Below are positions 1 to 8,230 of a stretch of 64,000 nucleotides of DNA, one piece after another. A program made the position numbers and the translations under genes. Position 1 is the first letter of the stretch. Every line of letters starts with the position of its first letter. The notes below the pieces were generated by a model. It was not told the DNA's origin. It searched no databases and was given only the letters and a program-made list of their open reading frames with translations. The DNA comes from an uncultured Vampirovibrio sp. (GTDB taxonomy: Bacteria; Cyanobacteriota; Vampirovibrionia; Gastranaerophilales; Gastranaerophilaceae), in the NCBI GenBank assembly GCA_910583875.1, contig CAJTXT010000001.1, forward strand, positions 62,001 through 126,000, read 5' to 3'.

Positions 1-264
1 AGCTGTTTCTGTTGAGTTTGAGCCTGCTCCCATGATTATTTTAACTCTGCCGTTAACAACTTTTTTAACAAAAGCAAAAAGTTCATCTTCTTCTTCATGC
101 GACAAGGTCGGGGTTTCACCTGTTGTACCTGCTACTAGAATTGCATCAGTGCCTGTAGCTATTAAATGATTTATTAATTTTTCCAATGCCGGATAATCAA
201 TACTTAAGTCCTCATTAAAAGGAGTAATCATTGCGGTAATTATTTCACCTGCATTATATCTCAT
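1..264 (-). CDS. dapA: 4-hydroxy-tetrahydrodipicolinate synthase, N-terminal 88 codons
   Basis: The gene is cut by the left window edge, so only the N-terminus is visible. It should condense pyruvate with aspartate semialdehyde in the lysine/diaminopimelate pathway. The visible protein starts MRYNAGEIITAMITPFNEDL and carries the family motif GTTGE at residues 46-50, followed by PTLSHEEE, as in DapA/NanA-type aldolases. The catalytic Lys lies beyond the edge. The ATG at 264 has an AGGAGAA ribosome-binding site just upstream. It sits 11 bp downstream of asd on the same strand, so the product of asd is handed to this enzyme from one operon. Identity rests on the motif and on the asd neighbour. 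Confidence 0.9.
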   Translation of the reverse strand, partial: MRYNAGEIITAMITPFNEDLSIDYPALEKLINHLIATGTDAILVAGTTGETPTLSHEEEDELFAFVKKVVNGRVKIIMGAGSNSTETA

Positions 265-275
265 TTTTCATTCTC

Positions 276-1292
276 CTAAAATACTTGCATTTCAATAACT
301 TTTTCAGCAATTCTTACTGTATTTAAAGCAGCACCAATTCTTAAATTATCTGCTACACACCAGAAAGAAATTGCATTATCAAATGCGATATCTTTTCTAA
401 TTCTGCCAACATATACAGGATTTGTACCTGCTGCCATTACAGCGGTTGGGAATTCATAGTTTTCTACATCATCAATAACTTCAACACCCCAAGCATTTTC
501 AAGGATTTCTCTTGCTTTCTCCGGTGTAATATCTTTTTCAAATTCAACTGTTACAGCTTCAGAGTGACCTACGAATACCGGTACACGAACTGCCGTACAA
601 GAAATTGGAGTATTAGGAGCCAAATGAAGAATTTTTCTTGTTTCATTAGTAACTTTCATTTCTTCTTTTGTATAGCCATTATCACAGAATGAATCAATTT
701 GAGGAATACAGTTATAAGCAATAGGCTTTTTAAATACTTTATTTTCAAATGGCTTTTCATCATTTACAGCTATTGTATTTTCTTTCAATTCATTAATAGC
801 AGCTAAACCTGCACCTGAAACAGATTGGTATGTACTAACAACCATTCTTTTTATACCTGCGTAATCGTGTAATGGTTTTAACGCAAGCATTAATTGAGAT
901 GTTGAACAATTTGGATTAGCAATAATACCTTTATGAGTTCTGATATCTTCATCATTAACACCTGCTATTACTAACGGAACATCTTTTTCCATTCTAAACG
1001 CGCTTGAGTTATCAATATAAACAGCACCGCGTTTTACAGCTTCATTAGCTAAAGCCAAACTTGTTGAACCACCGGCAGAAGCAAGAACTATGTTAATTCC
1101 TTCAAATGCATCTGGAGTTGCTTCTATTACTGTATATTCTTTACCTTTAAATTCTATTGTTTTTCCTGCACTTTTTTTACTTGCAAGAAATCTAATATCT
1201 TCATATACTACATTATTTTCTTCTAAAATTTCCAAAATGTGTCTACCAACAACACCTGTTGCACCTAAAACTCCAATAACCGGTTTTCTCAT
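276..1292 (-). CDS. asd: aspartate-semialdehyde dehydrogenase
   Basis: NADP-dependent reduction of aspartyl phosphate to aspartate semialdehyde, the branch point to lysine/diaminopimelate, threonine and methionine. The 338-residue length is normal for the family. The N-terminus has the nucleotide-binding loop GATGVVG (residues 10-16), and the active-site Cys is Cys129 in ANPNCSTSQ. A QSVSGAG segment and a C-terminal HSEAVTVEF segment are also typical. It is followed by dapA after 11 bp. The aspartate kinase (lysC) is not next to it but lies near 56 kb in this window. Confidence 0.96.
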   Translation of the reverse strand: MRKPVIGVLGATGVVGRHILEILEENNVVYEDIRFLASKKSAGKTIEFKGKEYTVIEATPDAFEGINIVLASAGGSTSLALANEAVKRGAVYIDNSSAFRMEKDVPLVIAGVNDEDIRTHKGIIANPNCSTSQLMLALKPLHDYAGIKRMVVSTYQSVSGAGLAAINELKENTIAVNDEKPFENKVFKKPIAYNCIPQIDSFCDNGYTKEEMKVTNETRKILHLAPNTPISCTAVRVPVFVGHSEAVTVEFEKDITPEKAREILENAWGVEVIDDVENYEFPTAVMAAGTNPVYVGRIRKDIAFDNAISFWCVADNLRIGAALNTVRIAEKVIEMQVF

Positions 1293-1589
1293 ATTTCGTA
1301 CCTCTTTAACTATTACTGAAATTATCCGATAAATTTGAGATTATTACAAGTATATAAATATGTGAATTATATAGCCGTTTCATTTAATTTCCTCTAAATT
1401 TAATCATAATGTCATTCCGAACTTGTTTCGGAATCTTACCATTTGTAAGACCCTGAAACAAGTTCAGGGTGACAATTTGAACTGTTTTTTTAGGAAATTA
1501 TATATAAATCACATATATATTTATTAAAAGTCATTTGTAAACAATTATTAACTTTTAAACATTTTTTATAGAAAAAAGCACATGTATAC
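1293..1589. other. asd upstream gap
   Basis: AT-rich spacer between the asd start and a predicted small RNA promoter. It holds one facing pair of palindromic repeats (1411-1473). I see no open reading frame with a ribosome-binding site and no recognisable riboswitch upstream of asd. Confidence 0.6.
1411..1473. repeat. facing pair of palindromic repeats
   Basis: Two hairpin units head to head. The first has stem arms ATTCCGAA and TTCGGAAT around CTTGT, and the second has ACCCTGAA/TTCAGGGT arms read from the other strand. Both belong to the repeat family scattered through this window. Confidence 0.85.
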
Positions 1590-1618
1590 TTTACGAACGC
1601 ATAATTTCGTTGTATAAT
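1590..1618 (+). promoter_or_regulatory. sigma70-type promoter for a small transcript
   Basis: A -35 box TTTACG (1590-1595), a 17-bp spacer and a perfect -10 box TATAAT (1613-1618) face the plus strand. No plus-strand gene follows before the terminator at 1654-1693, so it would drive a short RNA. Prediction from sequence only. Confidence 0.55.
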
Positions 1619-1624
1619 AATTCT

Positions 1625-1693
1625 GTTATTAATGTTTCGGCTAGTGTAAATATTGCAAGTTCTTAAATCTTACTTAAAACTTGCATTTTTTTT
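1625..1693 (+). ncRNA. candidate small RNA, about 70 nt
   Basis: Inferred from a promoter (1590-1618) and an intrinsic terminator (1654-1693) on the same strand with about 70 bp between start and stop and no credible coding frame. It lies between the divergent end of asd regulation and the 3' end of the dehydrogenase gene, which it would meet head-on. The transcript matches no small RNA family I recognise. It could also be a decayed gene whose promoter and terminator remain. Confidence 0.45.
1654..1693 (+). terminator. intrinsic terminator
   Basis: Stem TGCAAGTT (from 1654) pairs with AACTTGCA (to 1685). The stem extends inward by TTAA/TTAA with one bulged C, and eight T residues follow (1686-1693). 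On the minus strand the hairpin lacks a T-tract, so it works for plus-strand transcription, where no gene is annotated. Confidence 0.75.
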
Positions 1694-1701
1694 GCGTTTT
1701 T

Positions 1702-2703
1702 TTAGACACTATTTTTTATTTTGTCACCACTTAGATATTCTGTTAAATTTTGTAGTGTCATATTTAATATTCTGTCTACTGCTTCTTTTGTATCATAAGC
1801 GATATGCGGTGTAGCTATTACATTATCAAGATTAAGCAATTTACTGTTTATTAATGAAGTTCGCAAGTTTTTTAAGTTTAAGTTTTCACCGGGACGTTTA
1901 CTGGATATAGTATCTTCAAACTCAAGAACATCTAATGCTGCACCTTTAATCTTTCCATCTAATAATGCATCATACAAGGCTTCTGTATCTATAAGTTCAC
2001 CTCGTGCAGTATTAACAATAACAACATTATCCTTCATTAGCGCAATTTTATTTCTATCAATCAAATGATAAGAAGATGTTGTTAATGGAGCATGCAATGT
2101 TATTACATCTGAAAGTTTACAAAGTGTATCTATATCAACATATTTAATGTTAAATTCTCTTTCTAAATTTTCATTATGATAAACATCGTAGCACATTACG
2201 TTCATGGAAAAGCCTTTCGCAATTTTTACAGCTTTTGAACCTATAGAACCTGTCCCTATTATGCCGATTGTTTTATCATAAAGCTCCATACCAAAAGTTT
2301 CAGGATACATATCACCATTTTTTAATTCATTTACGCCATAACATATTCGGCGTACAAGATTTAATAAAATACCAAAAGAAAATTCTGCAACTGTATAATC
2401 TCCATAATGAGGAGTATTCGCGACTATTATATTTCTTGAATTACAATAATCCATATCAATATGACTATAACCAACAGAACGCGTTAAAATAAGTTTTAAA
2501 TTTTTATATTTTTCCAATGTTTCTTTTGTTAAACGAGAAGATGTAAACACCGATATAATCTCTGCATTTTCTTCAACATAAGAAATATCAGTTTCCGGCA
2601 ATAATTCATATTCTTTAAATTCAAGATTGAACTTATCAAAAAGCTCTTTTTCAAAAAACTCACGTTCATAGCATTTTACATCATAAAAAACAATAGTCTG
2701 CAT
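1702..2703 (-). CDS. D-2-hydroxyacid dehydrogenase (D-lactate dehydrogenase-like)
   Basis: NAD-dependent oxidoreductase of the D-isomer-specific 2-hydroxyacid family. It probably reduces pyruvate to D-lactate in fermentation, although substrate cannot be read from sequence. The NAD loop GTGSIG is at residues 150-155, the NTARGE segment supplies the catalytic Arg, and the family's Glu and His lie in DVLEFED and TPHIAYDT. An ORF extends 15 bp upstream to a TTG, but the ATG at 2703 is preferred because an AAAGGAAA ribosome-binding site sits directly before it. Length 333 residues is normal. Confidence 0.88.
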   Translation of the reverse strand: MQTIVFYDVKCYEREFFEKELFDKFNLEFKEYELLPETDISYVEENAEIISVFTSSRLTKETLEKYKNLKLILTRSVGYSHIDMDYCNSRNIIVANTPHYGDYTVAEFSFGILLNLVRRICYGVNELKNGDMYPETFGMELYDKTIGIIGTGSIGSKAVKIAKGFSMNVMCYDVYHNENLEREFNIKYVDIDTLCKLSDVITLHAPLTTSSYHLIDRNKIALMKDNVVIVNTARGELIDTEALYDALLDGKIKGAALDVLEFEDTISSKRPGENLNLKNLRTSLINSKLLNLDNVIATPHIAYDTKEAVDRILNMTLQNLTEYLSGDKIKNSV

Positions 2704-2819
2704 AATCTTTCCTTTCAAGACAACTGTATCAAATACAAAAGGATTTAATATTAGCCGACAAGATATATCTATATAGCTTTTTATAATATAATTTTATTAA
2801 TATAAAAATTGAGAACATT

Positions 2820-3794
2820 ATGAATAAATTTTTAAAAATTATTTTAATTGTTACTATAAACATATTTATTTTAGTTTTATGTTTATTTATAAGTGATATC
2901 ATAATTTATAAACATAATGCAGATATTTTTTATAAAACTAACTCTAAAGTATATAACCTCAGTAAATTTACCTATCAACTAAAACCAAAATTTGCATTCG
3001 ATTTAAATGCAATTTTTAACGGAACAGATAATGTATATAACGGGAGATTACCTGACGGGACTGAATATTATGATAAAATTCCAATTACAATTTTTGGGTG
3101 TTCATTTGCACATGGACAATATTTGGATTATAACCAAACATTCAGTTACAAATTAGCACACAGTCTAAAAAGACCTGTATATAATCGTGCAATTCCGGGA
3201 AAAGGATTGCAGCATATGTTATTACAAAGCAGAAGCAAGCAATTTTATAATGATGTTCCACCATCAGATACTGTCTTCTATATAATGATTAAAGACCATT
3301 ACAAACGTATGAAAGTAAATTACTTGCATATTTTAGACACATACCAATTAGGGAATTATGAAAAAAAGAATAATAAACTAGCTGCAATAAACTATAATAA
3401 TCCTTTATTAAATCTTTTAAGGTCATGTTATACTTTTAAATTGCTAAAAACTAAATATACAGATGCCTATATTCATAATCCTAAAAATGCAGATAAATTA
3501 ACAGATGAAGTTCTACTTTATTTTATTGAAACACGAAAAGAACTTGAAAAACATTGGAATACAAAAGTAAAATTTGTCATTTTGGGTTATTATCATATTC
3601 CTTATTGGGATTTATTAAAAAGTAAACTTGAACAAAATGATTTTATTGTTTATAGCATAAACAATGATATAACTGCAATAGATTTATATAATACTGAAGG
3701 TTACACAATTTCAGAAACAGATAAACACCCAAATGAAAAAGCCTGGAATTTAATTACACCATTAGTAATCGAAAAGCTTAATTTAAATAAATAA
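2820..3794 (+). CDS. membrane-anchored SGNH-hydrolase-like protein
   Basis: 324 residues. One hydrophobic segment at residues 5-29 should anchor the protein in the membrane with the rest outside. The segment IFGCSFAHG (Ser95) resembles the nucleophile block of SGNH/GDSL hydrolases, and the C-terminal DKHPNEKAW (Asp301, His303) resembles their Asp-His block. These two blocks are shared with the protein at 41299-42297, so the two are paralogues. SGNH enzymes often de-O-acetylate or acylate cell-surface glycans; that role here is inference. The ATG at 2820 has only a weak ribosome-binding site (GAG). Confidence 0.6.
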   Translation: MNKFLKIILIVTINIFILVLCLFISDIIIYKHNADIFYKTNSKVYNLSKFTYQLKPKFAFDLNAIFNGTDNVYNGRLPDGTEYYDKIPITIFGCSFAHGQYLDYNQTFSYKLAHSLKRPVYNRAIPGKGLQHMLLQSRSKQFYNDVPPSDTVFYIMIKDHYKRMKVNYLHILDTYQLGNYEKKNNKLAAINYNNPLLNLLRSCYTFKLLKTKYTDAYIHNPKNADKLTDEVLLYFIETRKELEKHWNTKVKFVILGYYHIPYWDLLKSKLEQNDFIVYSINNDITAIDLYNTEGYTISETDKHPNEKAWNLITPLVIEKLNLNK

Positions 3795-3829
3795 CGCAAT
3801 TTCATATTAAAAAAATTTTTATTATTAAT

Positions 3830-4567
3830 ATGATAAATATTTCAAAGGCTGCAAGTGCAGTACCCAAAATATCTTTACAAAAACAAGGAAAAACTATTGC
3901 GAACCCAATAGTCAAAACAGCTGCTGAGAATGTAAATCTTAATAATATACCTCACTATCCGATTATGCCAAAAGCTAAATCGATAATGAATGCAGCTCAA
4001 AAGGCGTTAGAAGAATTTAAATTAGAATTTGGTGATGTAAAATCTGCGACTTATGTTTGTGAAGAGATAAAGCAGGCAAAAAAAGCAAATGTTGATAATT
4101 CAATATTAGATGCTTTATTTAATAAAAGGCAAACATATTCTGCTCAAGTAAAGAAAATGCGAAAGAATTTCAAACAAAATCAATATAAATGTTTTGATGA
4201 TTATATAAACGCGTTAAAAAAATATCTGCATGAAAATGGTACATATTTAAATTGCAATGAATGCGCTGATTTAACTATAGACAGCCTGCAAAAGCAAGGT
4301 GTAAAAGCAAATAATGTTTTAATTTATTCAACAAATAAAGAAGGAGTTAGGACTTCATTTCTGGAACATGTATTTACGCTTGCGGGATTAGAGCCAAATT
4401 GTGATATAGCAAATCCTTCAACTTGGGGTGATAAAGCTGTAATTTGTGATGCTTGGGCAGGTAAATGTCTGCCTGCTAAAGATGGTATAAATTTCTACAA
4501 AGAATTCTTTGGTACAGATGATTCAATACACAATTTAATGTTTGAATTTTGCGATAAAGTTTTTTAA
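3830..4567 (+). CDS. uncharacterised protein with possible papain-like Cys-His-Asp triad
   Basis: 245 residues with no signal peptide or membrane segment. I recognise no named family with certainty. The second half has the order seen in papain-fold peptidases and deamidases: NCNECADLT (Cys142 and Cys145), then LEHVFTLAG (His180), then VICDAWAGK (Asp207). The first 130 residues are Lys-rich and helical-looking. It lies 35 bp after the SGNH-like gene on the same strand, so the two may be co-transcribed. There is little ribosome-binding signal before the ATG. The triad is inferred from spacing and context, not from alignment. Confidence 0.5.
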   Translation: MINISKAASAVPKISLQKQGKTIANPIVKTAAENVNLNNIPHYPIMPKAKSIMNAAQKALEEFKLEFGDVKSATYVCEEIKQAKKANVDNSILDALFNKRQTYSAQVKKMRKNFKQNQYKCFDDYINALKKYLHENGTYLNCNECADLTIDSLQKQGVKANNVLIYSTNKEGVRTSFLEHVFTLAGLEPNCDIANPSTWGDKAVICDAWAGKCLPAKDGINFYKEFFGTDDSIHNLMFEFCDKVF

Positions 4568-4620
4568 TAAGATATTAAAGAAATTGTTCCTTGGAGCTTA
4601 TTCAATATTATATTAATTAG

Positions 4621-4652
4621 CTGGTAAGATGCTGAAACAAGTTCAGCATGAC
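4621..4652. repeat. palindromic repeat, ATGCTGAA stem
   Basis: Reads CTGGTAAGATGCTGAA on entry and closes with TTCAGCATGAC, with a CTTG-type loop seen from the other strand. Single unit of the family. Confidence 0.85.
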
Positions 4653-4730
4653 ATGTTTTATTATTAATTTTATTGAGATAAAAATAAAATTTATCTAATA
4701 TATACTAAAACAAACACTTCAATCTTAATA

Positions 4731-4962
4731 TCATTCCAAATTTGTTTGACTACTTTTTCCAAAATCTTTGATTTTGTAAAAATATCTTGTTTCCACGGAA
4801 TCTTACTACCTAAATTCAATAATCAAACTGTCATTCCGAACTTGTTTGACACTTTTTCCAAAATCTTTGATTATGTGAAAAATGTCTGGTTTCTATGGAA
4901 TCTTACTACTTAAATTCAATAATCAAACTGTCATTCCGAACTTGTTTCGGAATCTTACCAGC
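4731..4962. repeat. tandem palindromic repeats with long-arm variants
   Basis: Three units in the same orientation, with stem ATTCCGAA or its variant ATTCCAAA. The first two carry an insertion of about 50 bp between the stem arms, beginning GACACTTTTTCCAAAATC or similar. The last is the short form ending in TTTCGGAATCTTACCAGC. Positions 4801-4847 and 4901-4947 are the same sequence except one base, giving an exact 100-bp tandem period. Confidence 0.85.
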
Positions 4963-5012
4963 TATAACTTAAATCTTAAAACTTATTTCCATTTAATAGT
5001 TATTATATTAAG

Positions 5013-5044
5013 TTGGTAAGACCCTGAAATTAGTTCAGGGTGAC
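5013..5044. repeat. palindromic repeat, ACCCTGAA stem
   Basis: Single unit entered from the GGTAAGACCCTGAA side and closing with TTCAGGGTGAC. The loop region has one change, TTAG in place of CAAG. Confidence 0.8.
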
Positions 5045-5117
5045 ATTTTCTGCTATTTTAATGTAAGCTTCTATATAATTCCCCAAATTAAAATATTAAT
5101 TGTTAGGTATCAATTCA

Positions 5118-5138
5118 AGCTGGTAAGATGCTGAAACA
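5118..5138. repeat. truncated palindromic repeat
   Basis: Begins AGCTGGTAAGATGCTGAAACAA and then stops matching, so the closing arm is missing. It abuts the recN stop codon. Confidence 0.6.
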
Positions 5139-5160
5139 AAAAAATTTCTGATTTCCTAAA

Positions 5161-6813
5161 CTATACTCCAAGCAAATTTTTTGCAAAAGATACAGACTCA
5201 TCATTAATTTCACCAGCTGCTAATAGAGCTAATGCCTTTATTCTGTTTTCACCATCTAAATTATAGACTTTTACCTTTGTTGTTTCAGCCTGCTCTTTCT
5301 TAACATAAAAATGAAAATCAGCTTTTGCTGCAATAATAGGCTGATGCGTAATCAAAATTATTTGATGTGTTTTTGATAAATTTACTATTGAATCTGCAAC
5401 TGCTTGTGAAGCTTTACCTGAAATACCTGTATCTATTTCATCGAATATAACTGTATTTGTCTTATCTGCTTTCGCGAAAATTGTCTTAATTGCAAGCATC
5501 ACACGTGAAATTTCTCCGCCTGATGCTGTTTTAGCCAAGGGTTTTAAAGGCTCAGATACATTTGTCGATATTAAAAATTCAACTTTATCTATACCTTTTT
5601 CATTCATATTGCAAGATTGAACATCTATTTCAAAACGTGATTTTGGAAGTTCAAGTTTTTCCATTTCATCTGTTACTGCTTTTGATAAAACAACTGCCAA
5701 TTCTTTTCTTGCTTCACTTATTGTAGAAGCTAAATTTTCAAGTTCTACCTTAAGTTCTTTTATCTCTCGTTCAATTTTTACAACTTCATCTTGAGAAAAT
5801 TCTATAGCATTTAATTCTTCACAAAGATTCTCGTAAGTGTTTAAAACCTCTTCTAAAGTATTACCATATTTTCTTTTTAACTTCTCAAGAAGGCTTAAAC
5901 GCTCACCAATATAATCCATTCTTTCATTATCATTTTCTTTTGAGTCTGAATAATTTCTTAATTGCGAGGCAAGTTCTTTCAACGTTTCATAGGTATTAAT
6001 AAAATCTTCTTCTAACTCTGAAACACTTTCATCCATTGAAGATAGTTTTGAAATATTTGATTTTACGCTGCTTAATGCATTTAAAATATTGCCGTCATCC
6101 CCATATAATGCCCAGTATGAAGAATATGAAAGTTCCTTTAACTTTTCAACATTAGATAAAATATCAAGCTCTTTTTCCAATTTCTCACATTCTTCAACAT
6201 CTTCTATATTCGCATTTTCAATTTCTTGAATTTGGAATTTAAGAAAATCTTCTTGCTGCTGCGTTGTATTTACAATATTTAAAGCTTTTTCCAACTTATT
6301 CTGCAATTCAATATACTTATGATATTTTTCATTAAAAAGTAGAACATTATCTCTATGCGGCTTCAAAGCAAAGTTATCTAAAAGTATAATATGATTTTTA
6401 GGCTGAATATAATTATAGCTTTGATGCTGTGTATGAATATCTAAAAGCTGCTCTCTTATTTCTTTTATAAAATCTAAAGAAACAGGAACTCCGTTAATTC
6501 TTGAACGTGTTGTAGATTGCAAGATTTCACGGGAAATAATAACTTCATTATTTTCAATTTCAATGCCATTATCTTCAAAAACAGAAAAATCAAATTCTGG
6601 CTTTAATCCAATCAATAATTCAATATAAGCTTTATCATTGCCGGTTTTTATTGCATCTTTATTAACTTTAGCACCCAATGCAGCATCAATAGCGCCAATT
6701 ATTATACTTTTACCTGCACCGGTTTCACCTGTAAAAACATTAAATCCCGCATTAAAATCAAGAGTTAATTCATCAATTAATATGTAATTTTTTACAGTAA
6801 TCGACTTTATCAT
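5161..6813 (-). CDS. recN: DNA repair protein RecN
   Basis: SMC-like ATPase of recombinational double-strand-break repair in the cytoplasm. The Walker A loop GETGAGKS is at residues 29-36 near the N-terminus. A long charged, coiled-coil-rich middle follows (about residues 150-370). The ABC signature ASGGEISRVM and Walker B TVIFDEIDTGISG lie in the C-terminal third. The 550-residue length is normal. The start lies 1 bp after the nadK stop, so the two are translated from one message. Confidence 0.96.
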   Translation of the reverse strand: MIKSITVKNYILIDELTLDFNAGFNVFTGETGAGKSIIIGAIDAALGAKVNKDAIKTGNDKAYIELLIGLKPEFDFSVFEDNGIEIENNEVIISREILQSTTRSRINGVPVSLDFIKEIREQLLDIHTQHQSYNYIQPKNHIILLDNFALKPHRDNVLLFNEKYHKYIELQNKLEKALNIVNTTQQQEDFLKFQIQEIENANIEDVEECEKLEKELDILSNVEKLKELSYSSYWALYGDDGNILNALSSVKSNISKLSSMDESVSELEEDFINTYETLKELASQLRNYSDSKENDNERMDYIGERLSLLEKLKRKYGNTLEEVLNTYENLCEELNAIEFSQDEVVKIEREIKELKVELENLASTISEARKELAVVLSKAVTDEMEKLELPKSRFEIDVQSCNMNEKGIDKVEFLISTNVSEPLKPLAKTASGGEISRVMLAIKTIFAKADKTNTVIFDEIDTGISGKASQAVADSIVNLSKTHQIILITHQPIIAAKADFHFYVKKEQAETTKVKVYNLDGENRIKALALLAAGEINDESVSFAKNLLGV

Positions 6814-6814
6814 C

Positions 6815-7666
6815 TTAACCCTTCCAAGACAATCCCCAATGAAGTTTTTCTTTTAATACAGAATAAAATGAATTTTTTTGCAAATTTAATAACAATAATT
6901 TTGCTACAAACTCACTTTTCTTAATTTCTATTGTTTCATTAATACCAATATCAAAAGTATTTTGTCCATCTGCTGAAATTTTTAATAAAGGTTTATTTTG
7001 GCTTGATGTTACTTTTATAACTTCACAAGATGGAATAACAATAGGACGAGCATTCATAGTATGTGGACATATAGGAACAATAACCATTGCATCTAAAGTA
7101 GGGAACAAAATAGGCCCGCCGGCAGAAAGTGTATAAGCTGTTGACCCTGTCGGCGTTGAAACAATTATTCCGTCTGCAAGATAATCACATACTATACTGT
7201 CATTTATATGAACATATAATCTTGATGTTCTGGAAAAACCATCACCTTTTATAACAATATCATTTAAAGCATTCATTTTTCCATCAAGCGCAGTTAACAT
7301 TATTCTGTCTTCAATTTTAAAACGTCCGCTTAAAATGCAATCAATTGCTTCTTCAATTTGCGGTGGTTTAGATTGAGAAAGAAAACCAAGTCTGCCAAGA
7401 TTCACACCTAATATCGGTATTTCATACTGCGAATAATATCTAGCTGTTTTTAATATTGTTCCATCACCGCCAAGTACTAATGCAAAGGTAATTTCTTCTG
7501 AAAATTCATCAGTAGTTGATATTGCAGCGTTTATATTTCTTGATTTTAGTGTTTTTTCAATTGATAACGCTAAATATTTAGCTTTTTGATTTTCTTTATT
7601 ATAAAAAATTCCAACTTTATTTAGATTAACAACATCGCCATTAATTGATTTTATTTCTTCAAGCAT
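6815..7666 (-). CDS. nadK: NAD kinase
   Basis: Phosphorylates NAD to NADP, using ATP or polyphosphate. The diagnostic GGDG motif is at residues 66-69, followed by the second conserved block STPTGSTAYTLSAGGPI that binds NAD. 283 residues, normal for bacterial NadK. It sits between an O-methyltransferase gene (9-bp gap upstream) and recN (1-bp gap downstream). The nadK-recN pairing is common in bacteria. Confidence 0.96.
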   Translation of the reverse strand: MLEEIKSINGDVVNLNKVGIFYNKENQKAKYLALSIEKTLKSRNINAAISTTDEFSEEITFALVLGGDGTILKTARYYSQYEIPILGVNLGRLGFLSQSKPPQIEEAIDCILSGRFKIEDRIMLTALDGKMNALNDIVIKGDGFSRTSRLYVHINDSIVCDYLADGIIVSTPTGSTAYTLSAGGPILFPTLDAMVIVPICPHTMNARPIVIPSCEVIKVTSSQNKPLLKISADGQNTFDIGINETIEIKKSEFVAKLLLLNLQKNSFYSVLKEKLHWGLSWKG

Positions 7667-7675
7667 TCTAAACTC

Positions 7676-8230
7676 CTACAACTTATATGCCATAAGAAGT
7701 CCGTCAGGTAAATCAAGAATTTGCACTTGATACTCGCTATGATTAGAAATAGCCTCAACAAACGGTTGCACTTTTTGTGCATGCGAAGTAATATTATCAG
7801 CTAAAATTATGCCGCCCTTTTTCAGTAACGGATGAACAGCTTCAAAGAATTTTATATATTCTTGTTTATTGGCATCAATGAATACCAAATCATACTGTTC
7901 ATTTTGCAATTCTGTTGTAATAATATCGTAAGCTTGACCTATCTTGAATGTTACATAATCAGACAAGCCGCATTTTGCTATATAGTCGCGGGCAAGACAT
8001 TGTCTTTTTTCCCAAAATTCAAGTGTCGTAAGATGCCCGTTTGTATATTGAAGAGCATCAGATATCCAAAGTCCCGAATATCCGTTAGATGTACCAAGTT
8101 CTAGTACATTTTTTGCACCTGTAGCTTTTATAAGCATACTTATAAAATTGCCAGTCTGGTGTGATACATTCCAAAACTCATCTGCTGTTTTTTCTAACTT
8201 TTCTAATATTTCTATTGTTGTACTATTCAT
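7676..8230 (-). CDS. class I SAM-dependent O-methyltransferase
   Basis: 184 residues, matching the caffeoyl-CoA O-methyltransferase-like family (small bacterial members of about 180-220 residues). The SAM-binding motif VLELGTSNGYSG is near residues 43-54, and the metal/substrate motif FIDANKQEY is in the middle. The physiological substrate cannot be told. Its ATG overlaps the stop codon of the beta-propeller gene upstream by one base (TAATG), so the two are translationally coupled. Confidence 0.85.
   Translation of the reverse strand: MNSTTIEILEKLEKTADEFWNVSHQTGNFISMLIKATGAKNVLELGTSNGYSGLWISDALQYTNGHLTTLEFWEKRQCLARDYIAKCGLSDYVTFKIGQAYDIITTELQNEQYDLVFIDANKQEYIKFFEAVHPLLKKGGIILADNITSHAQKVQPFVEAISNHSEYQVQILDLPDGLLMAYKL

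Larger units (their letters stand above)
4568..5160. other. repeat-filled intergenic region
   Basis: A 593-bp gap between convergent genes (the gene ending at 4567 and recN). It contains no convincing coding frame and is mostly made of palindromic repeats: 4621-4652, 4731-4962, 5013-5044 and a truncated one at 5118-5138 that runs up to the recN stop. Confidence 0.75.
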
